Assembly: GCF_008386585.1 (NCBI RefSeq) | Contig: NZ_VUOB01000029.1 | Coordinates: 64,713 to 128,712, forward strand | DNA length: 64,000 nucleotides | Source: Solihabitans fulvus | GTDB lineage: Bacteria; Actinomycetota; Actinomycetes; Mycobacteriales; Pseudonocardiaceae | Direction: 5' to 3' | Part shown: one piece after another, positions 60,114-64,000 of the stretch | How positions within the stretch are numbered: position 1 is the first letter of the stretch | Layout of the letters: each line of letters starts with the position of its first letter | The notes under the pieces: generated by a model | The model's database searches: none | Told to the model about the DNA's origin: nothing | What the model saw: only the letters and a program-made list of their open reading frames with translations | Program-made: the position numbers and the translations under genes

Positions 60114-61349
60114 ATGGCTAATCCGCAACGCATCGTCGTCGTTGGCTCGGGGCTCGCGGGGGCATCCGCCGCCGGGGCACTACGGGAGCGCGGGTTCGAC
60201 GGCGAAGTGCTGCTGTTCGGCCAGGAATCGCACCGACCATACGAGTTGCCCGCTCTGTCCAAGGACATCCTGCTCGGCAACGCGGACGAGCCCGCCTGGG
60301 TGCACGAGGAGGACTTCTACGCGGACAAGGGCATCGATCGCCGGCACAGCACGGAGATCCGCGAGGTGCGGCCCGCCGATCGGGTGGTGGTGGATTCTGC
60401 CGGCGCGACGCACAGTTACGACCGGCTGTTGCTGGCGACCGGTTCGCAGCCGCGCACCCTGCCCGTGCCCGGCGCGGAGCTGGCCGGCCTGCGCACGCTA
60501 CGCACGCTGGACGACTCGTTGGCACTGCGGGACGAGCTCAAGGCGGCCGGGCGGGTGGTGATCGTCGGCGCGGGCTGGATCGGTTGCGAGGTGGCGGCCG
60601 CCGCCATCCGGCACGACGCGGACGTCACCGTCGTGGACACCGTTGCGCTGCCGCTGCAACGGGTTCTCGGCGACACCATCGGCGAGGTCTTCCGGAACCT
60701 GCACGCGGAGCAGGGCGTGGCCTGGCGGCTCGGCGCCGGTGTCGAGGGATTCCTCGGCGGCGACGACGGCCGCGTGCGCGCGGTCCGGCTCGCCGGCGGC
60801 GACGAGGTGCCCGCCGATCTGGTGGTGCTCGGGGTCGGCGCCGCGCCCCGCCTCGGACTGGCCGAGCGGGCCGGCATCGAGCTGACCGACGAGGTGCCCG
60901 GCGGCGGCGTCGCGGTGGACGCGGCACTGCGCACCTCGGTGCCGGAGATCTACGCGGCCGGCGACATCGCCGCGCACGCGCATCCCCGGTACGGGCGGCG
61001 GGTTCGGGTCGAGCACTGGGCCAACGCCAAGGACCAGGGCGCGCACGTGGCCGGCAACCTGCTCGGCGCGGCCGAGCCGTTCCAGGCGAGCCCGTACTTC
61101 TTCTCCGACCAGTACGACCTCGGCATGGAGTACCGGGGTCTAGCCGATCCCGGGCGCGACGAGTTGGTGGTGCGCGGCGACACGGCCACCCGCGAGTTCA
61201 TCGCGTTCTGGTTGCGCGACGGTCGTTTGCAGGCCGCGATGAACGTGAACCTGTGGGACGACGGGGACGCCCTCCAGGCGTTGGTCGACGCGCAGGCCGC
61301 GCTCTCGCCCGACCAGCTCCGCACCGCAGACCTGGCCGCCCTGGTGTGA
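60114..61349 (+). CDS. FAD-dependent ferredoxin-reductase-like oxidoreductase
   Basis: A 411-residue flavoprotein of the ferredoxin/rubredoxin reductase family. FAD-binding Rossmann motif VVVGSGLAGASAAGALRERG at the N-terminus, NAD(P)-binding motif VVIVGAGWIGCEVAAA near residue 145, the ATG motif LLLATGSQPR, and EIYAAGDIA at the second FAD contact. The C-terminal Reductase_C domain contains FFSDQYDLGMEYRG. It probably passes electrons from NAD(P)H to a ferredoxin for a P450 or dioxygenase. ATG 60114 has GGAGGG upstream. No ferredoxin gene is adjacent; the P450 at 45085 is a distant candidate partner. Confidence 0.93.
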   Translation: MANPQRIVVVGSGLAGASAAGALRERGFDGEVLLFGQESHRPYELPALSKDILLGNADEPAWVHEEDFYADKGIDRRHSTEIREVRPADRVVVDSAGATHSYDRLLLATGSQPRTLPVPGAELAGLRTLRTLDDSLALRDELKAAGRVVIVGAGWIGCEVAAAAIRHDADVTVVDTVALPLQRVLGDTIGEVFRNLHAEQGVAWRLGAGVEGFLGGDDGRVRAVRLAGGDEVPADLVVLGVGAAPRLGLAERAGIELTDEVPGGGVAVDAALRTSVPEIYAAGDIAAHAHPRYGRRVRVEHWANAKDQGAHVAGNLLGAAEPFQASPYFFSDQYDLGMEYRGLADPGRDELVVRGDTATREFIAFWLRDGRLQAAMNVNLWDDGDALQALVDAQAALSPDQLRTADLAALV

Positions 61350-61398
61350 CATGAAGGGTCCCTTCAGGACACCGGATGTCCTGAAGGGACCCTTCGTG
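61350..61398. terminator. Long bidirectional hairpin with nested palindrome
   Basis: GAAGGGTCCCTTCAGGACA (61353-61371) and its exact complement (61377-61395) form a 19-base stem with a 5-base loop, extended by three outer pairs, one of them G-T. It lies between the convergent reductase and MFS genes. The arms themselves contain the palindromes GAAGGGTCCCTTC and GAAGGGACCCTTC. Confidence 0.8.
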
Positions 61399-61403
61399 AC
61401 GTC

Positions 61404-62678
61404 TCAGTGCGTCAGTTCTGGCGTGGCCTCGGCGCTTTGGGCGAGTTCGGGTTCCTCGGTGAGTTCCCTGCCGCCCCTGGCGAGCGTGACGTAGGCGAGC
61501 ATCGCCAGCACGCCGAGCGCGGCCATCACGATGGCCATCGGCACCGCGCTGCCGCTGCCGCCGAGCCCGACCAGCGGGGCGGTCACCCCGCCGATGGCCA
61601 GCTGGAGCGTGCCGAGCAGGGCCGAGGCGGTGCCGGCGGCGCCGGGCTGCTCGTTGAGCGCGAGCGCCGTCGAGTTCGGCATGACCAGCCCGATCGCGGC
61701 CACCAGCACGAACAGCGGCGGCAGGATGCCGACGAGGCCGAGGCCCTCGGCGGCGGCCAGCAGCAGGACAACGCCGCCGACGCCGATCATGGCGAGGCCG
61801 ATCGCGAGCAGCTTTCGGGTGGACACCCTGCCGACCAGCCTGCCGTTGATCTGGCCGGCGATCACGATGCCGACCGCGTTGACCGCGAACACGGCGCTGA
61901 ACCCCTGCGGGCTGAGGCCGTAGACACTCTGGAGCACGAAGCTGGAGCCGGAGATGTAGGCGAACATCGCGGCGAAGCCGAGCCCGCCGGCCAGCGCGTA
62001 GCCGAGGAACACCCGGTTGGCGAGGAGGCTGCCGAAGGTCCGCACGGTGTCGCCGAACCCGCCGTGCCTGCGCCGGTCCGCCGGCAGCGTCTCGGGCAGG
62101 CCGAACACGCTCGCGCCGAGCAGCAGCACCCCGAACACCGTGAGCACCGCGAACACACCGCGCCACGAGGTCAGCGCGAGCAGTTGGCCGCCGAGCACCG
62201 GGGCCAGGATCGGCGCGAGGCCGCTGACCAGCATGAGCATCGAGAAGAACTTCGCGGCGGCGACGCCGCGGAACAGGTCGCTGACCACGGCCCTGGCGAT
62301 CACGATGCCGGCCGCCGCGCTGAAGCCCTGCACCAGGCGGAGCCCGGTCAGCACGTAGACCGACGGCGCGAACGCACACAGGACCGAGGCGAGCGCGTAG
62401 GCGACCAGGCCGATCAGCAGCGGGCGGCGGCGGCCGTACGCGTCGCTGAGCGGGCCGGCGACCAGCTGCCCGAAGGCGAGGCCGATCACGAACGCGGTGA
62501 GGGTGAGCTGCACCTGGGCCGCGCCGGTGCCGTAGTCGCCAGCGATGGTCGGCAGGGCCGGCAGGTACATGTCGATCGACAGCGGACCGAACGCCGAAAG
62601 GCCGCCGAGGATCAGTAGGAACTTGGTGCGACCCGCCGTGACCTCGCGCGATGTGCTCGCAGAACTCTGTGCCCTCAC
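61404..62678 (-). CDS. MFS multidrug transporter, Bcr/CflA family
   Basis: About 424 residues with twelve membrane segments. LGGLSAFGPLSIDMYLPALP in helix 1 and GPLSDAYGRRRPLLIG in the first cytosolic loop are hallmarks of the Bcr/CflA drug-efflux branch, as is LVQGFSAAAGIVIARAVVSD in helix 4-5. It exports drugs such as bicyclomycin or sulfathiazole in E. coli; the natural substrate here is unknown. I prefer GTG 62678; the reported frame extends to 62738. The tandem 13-bp repeat lies just upstream. Confidence 0.92.
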   Translation of the reverse strand: MRAQSSASTSREVTAGRTKFLLILGGLSAFGPLSIDMYLPALPTIAGDYGTGAAQVQLTLTAFVIGLAFGQLVAGPLSDAYGRRRPLLIGLVAYALASVLCAFAPSVYVLTGLRLVQGFSAAAGIVIARAVVSDLFRGVAAAKFFSMLMLVSGLAPILAPVLGGQLLALTSWRGVFAVLTVFGVLLLGASVFGLPETLPADRRRHGGFGDTVRTFGSLLANRVFLGYALAGGLGFAAMFAYISGSSFVLQSVYGLSPQGFSAVFAVNAVGIVIAGQINGRLVGRVSTRKLLAIGLAMIGVGGVVLLLAAAEGLGLVGILPPLFVLVAAIGLVMPNSTALALNEQPGAAGTASALLGTLQLAIGGVTAPLVGLGGSGSAVPMAIVMAALGVLAMLAYVTLARGGRELTEEPELAQSAEATPELTH

Positions 62679-62735
62679 GACAGAGGGCAACCTGTTGCGC
62701 TCGCACGCTGTTCCGGGTTTGCCTGAGTCACATCT

Positions 62736-62800
62736 CACTCCGGCGGATCACTCTGGCGGATCACTCTGGCGGATCACTCCGGTGGATCGCTCTGGCGGAT
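62736..62800. repeat. Five tandem 13-bp repeats
   Basis: Five consecutive 13-base units (62736-62748, 62749-62761, 62762-62774, 62775-62787, 62788-62800) of consensus CACTCTGGCGGAT, with one or two changes each. They lie between the MFS start and the GNAT gene and overlap the last nine codons of the GNAT gene. The unit is not a multiple of three. Confidence 0.9.
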
Positions 62801-63361
62801 CATCGCGACCCGAGGCGCGACCACGATGCCGGCCGCCACCTCCCGCTGCCACTGCGCCCGCAGCTGCGGACCCCAGTCCCGCTCGGCGAGCACGCGGAAG
62901 CCGTGCCTGGCGTACCAGTGCGCGTTCCACGGCAGGTCGCGGAAGGTCGTGAGGGTCAGCGCCGGGTATCCCCGCTCCCTGGCGTCGGCGATGGTCGCGG
63001 CGAGCAGGGCGCTGCCGACGCCGCGCCGCCCGCTGTCCGGGTGCACGCAGATCTCCTCGAGGTGGGCGAACCCGTCCAGCTCGCCGATCGCGGCGAAGCC
63101 CACCGGCGGCGCGCCCGCGACCAGGACCGTGGCGGCGGCCAGCAGCAGGTCCGTCGCGTCGTCCGGCGGCAGCGTGATGCCGTGCTCGGCGAACAGCCCG
63201 TCGGCGGCGTCGGACACCGCGAGGAGGCGGTCGAGGTCGGCCTCGCCGTCCCAGTGTGTGATCACCCTGTCAAGGGTGTCATCCCAGGTCAACGGATTAT
63301 CGGGGGCGCACGCGACGGGCGGGGGAGACGTCCGATGTGAACGCGGCGCACCCCGGATCAT
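62774..63361 (-). CDS. GNAT-family N-acetyltransferase (second)
   Basis: About 195 residues. The GNAT core shows ATVLVAGAPPVGFAAIGELD, ICVHPDSGRRGVGSALLAAT (motif A with RRGVGS), and WNAHWYARHGFRVLAERDWG near the end. ATG 63361 is the likely start, though the first 25 residues are Pro/Ser rich and a later start cannot be excluded. The C-terminal MIRQSDPPE is encoded within the 13-bp tandem repeats, so the end of this protein has been shaped by repeat expansion. Same strand as the MFS gene, about 95 bases upstream of it. Confidence 0.85.
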   Translation of the reverse strand: MIRGAPRSHRTSPPPVACAPDNPLTWDDTLDRVITHWDGEADLDRLLAVSDAADGLFAEHGITLPPDDATDLLLAAATVLVAGAPPVGFAAIGELDGFAHLEEICVHPDSGRRGVGSALLAATIADARERGYPALTLTTFRDLPWNAHWYARHGFRVLAERDWGPQLRAQWQREVAAGIVVAPRVAMIRQSDPPE

Positions 63362-63467
63362 GATCACTCTTCTGCCGGCTGGACCGATCGGCTTTGCATG
63401 ATCTTTAATTTGCCCCGTCAAGTACACGCTGTCCTGAAAGCCGCCGCCGCGTCGTGAGGGAGAGTGC

Positions 63468-64000
63468 ATGAGGTTCAGAACGTCCGGAGCGCGGCTGGTG
63501 GCCATCGGGCTGCTCGCGTCGCTGCTGGTTGGCGGGGCTTCGGTCGCCGCTGCCGACCCGGATCTCGCCGCCGCCGACGAGGGGACGGTCGACGCGACCG
63601 GTGCGCCGCGCGGTGACTGGTCGGCCGTCGGGCCGAACAGCATCGGCGGCCTGCTCGGGGTGTCCGCGTCGCCGAACCGGCTCGCGGTGATGCAGCCGGG
63701 GCCGCCGACGCTGTGGGTGTCCGAGGACCGCGGCCGCAACTGGGCGGCGCGCCGAACCCTGCCGGCGGACCTGGCCCACATGGCCTCCGCGTCGGGCTTC
63801 GTCGTCGACCGGAACAACCCGGACCACATGCTGGTCACCCTCAACAAGCGGCTGGACGGGTCGCTGACCGACTGGGACGGCTACCTGCTCAGCACGAACG
63901 ACGCGGGGCGCAGCTGGCAGGTGCTGCGGGAGTGGCGGCCGGACGGCGCCTTCGAGCTCACCGCCGGCAAGGACGGCCGCACGCTGGTCGTCCGCGGCAG
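63468..64000 (+). CDS. Secreted Asp-box (BNR) repeat protein, truncated by window end
   Basis: ATG 63468 (GAGGGAGA upstream) begins a signal peptide (MRFRTSGARLVAIGLLASLL to SVAAAD). The frame stays open to base 64000, giving 177 residues so far. Two Asp-box motifs SxDxGxxW-like are visible: VSEDRGRNW (about residue 85) and STNDAGRSW (about residue 140), indicating a beta-propeller of the sialidase/BNR type or a related photosystem-II-stability-like fold. Catalytic residues cannot be assessed because the gene is incomplete. Confidence 0.8.
   Translation, partial: MRFRTSGARLVAIGLLASLLVGGASVAAADPDLAAADEGTVDATGAPRGDWSAVGPNSIGGLLGVSASPNRLAVMQPGPPTLWVSEDRGRNWAARRTLPADLAHMASASGFVVDRNNPDHMLVTLNKRLDGSLTDWDGYLLSTNDAGRSWQVLREWRPDGAFELTAGKDGRTLVVRG

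Overview
The window comes from a very GC-rich actinomycete, most likely of the Pseudonocardiaceae (Amycolatopsis/Saccharothrix-like). This is inferred from the GC-rich codon use, frequent GTG starts with short purine-rich ribosome binding sites, two DUF574-type methyltransferases, HTH-TPR regulators, an AcrA1-type double reductase, a YkuD L,D-transpeptidase with a lipoprotein signal, and no sporulation or low-GC Firmicute features. No database search was possible; family names come from reading the translations.

Left flank (1-10.8 kb): a regulator/NCS1 permease/TenA-like operon, a dienelactone hydrolase/carboxymuconolactone decarboxylase pair, a SNF2 ATPase overlapping a SWIM zinc-finger partner, a DUF574 methyltransferase, and a rhodanese divergent from a GlxA-type regulator.

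Centre (10.7-36.7 kb): a dense accessory block that looks less GC-rich than its flanks and ends against the 3' end of a tRNA-Lys gene. From left to right it holds: (a) two paralogous TIR proteins with membrane C-termini, a PASTA-like lipoprotein and a DUF4230 membrane protein; (b) a Nudix protein; (c) a four-gene run of FHA-ABC exporter, OmpA-domain lipoprotein, membrane protein and helical protein; (d) an unrecognised 320-residue protein; (e) an HTH-TPR regulator with a 19-codon ORF and a terminator downstream; and (f) the main operon: an extracellular vWA membrane protein, an Hsp70 without its helical lid, a large fibronectin-III-like protein, a soluble zinc-ribbon GTPase, a GTPase-associated protein 1 (GAP1) homologue, a membrane GTPase and a 46-residue membrane peptide, with a GrpE-like protein converging on the end. 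The GAP1, double-GTPase, Hsp70 and vWA combination matches a class of poorly characterised NTPase-driven prokaryotic conflict systems. My inference is that block (f), perhaps with the TIR and FHA-ABC blocks, is a multi-component sensing/immune island, and it is the most interesting content of the window.

Right flank (36.7-64 kb): mostly ordinary chromosome. It carries tRNA-Lys, an L,D-transpeptidase, a PLD-family protein, an AlkZ-like protein, a WYL regulator, LtrA, a secreted alpha/beta hydrolase, a second DUF574 methyltransferase followed by a cytochrome P450, PhoU, tRNA-His, oligoribonuclease, a HerA-like ATPase, a pair of bacterial PH-domain membrane proteins, a His-rich secreted peptide divergent from a second HTH-TPR regulator, a LuxR-type regulator, an acyl-CoA ligase with an AcrA1-like fused reductase, a GNAT acetyltransferase, a ferredoxin-reductase-like flavoprotein, a Bcr/CflA transporter, a second GNAT and the start of a secreted Asp-box protein that runs off the window. 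Strong hairpins mark many of the transcript ends.
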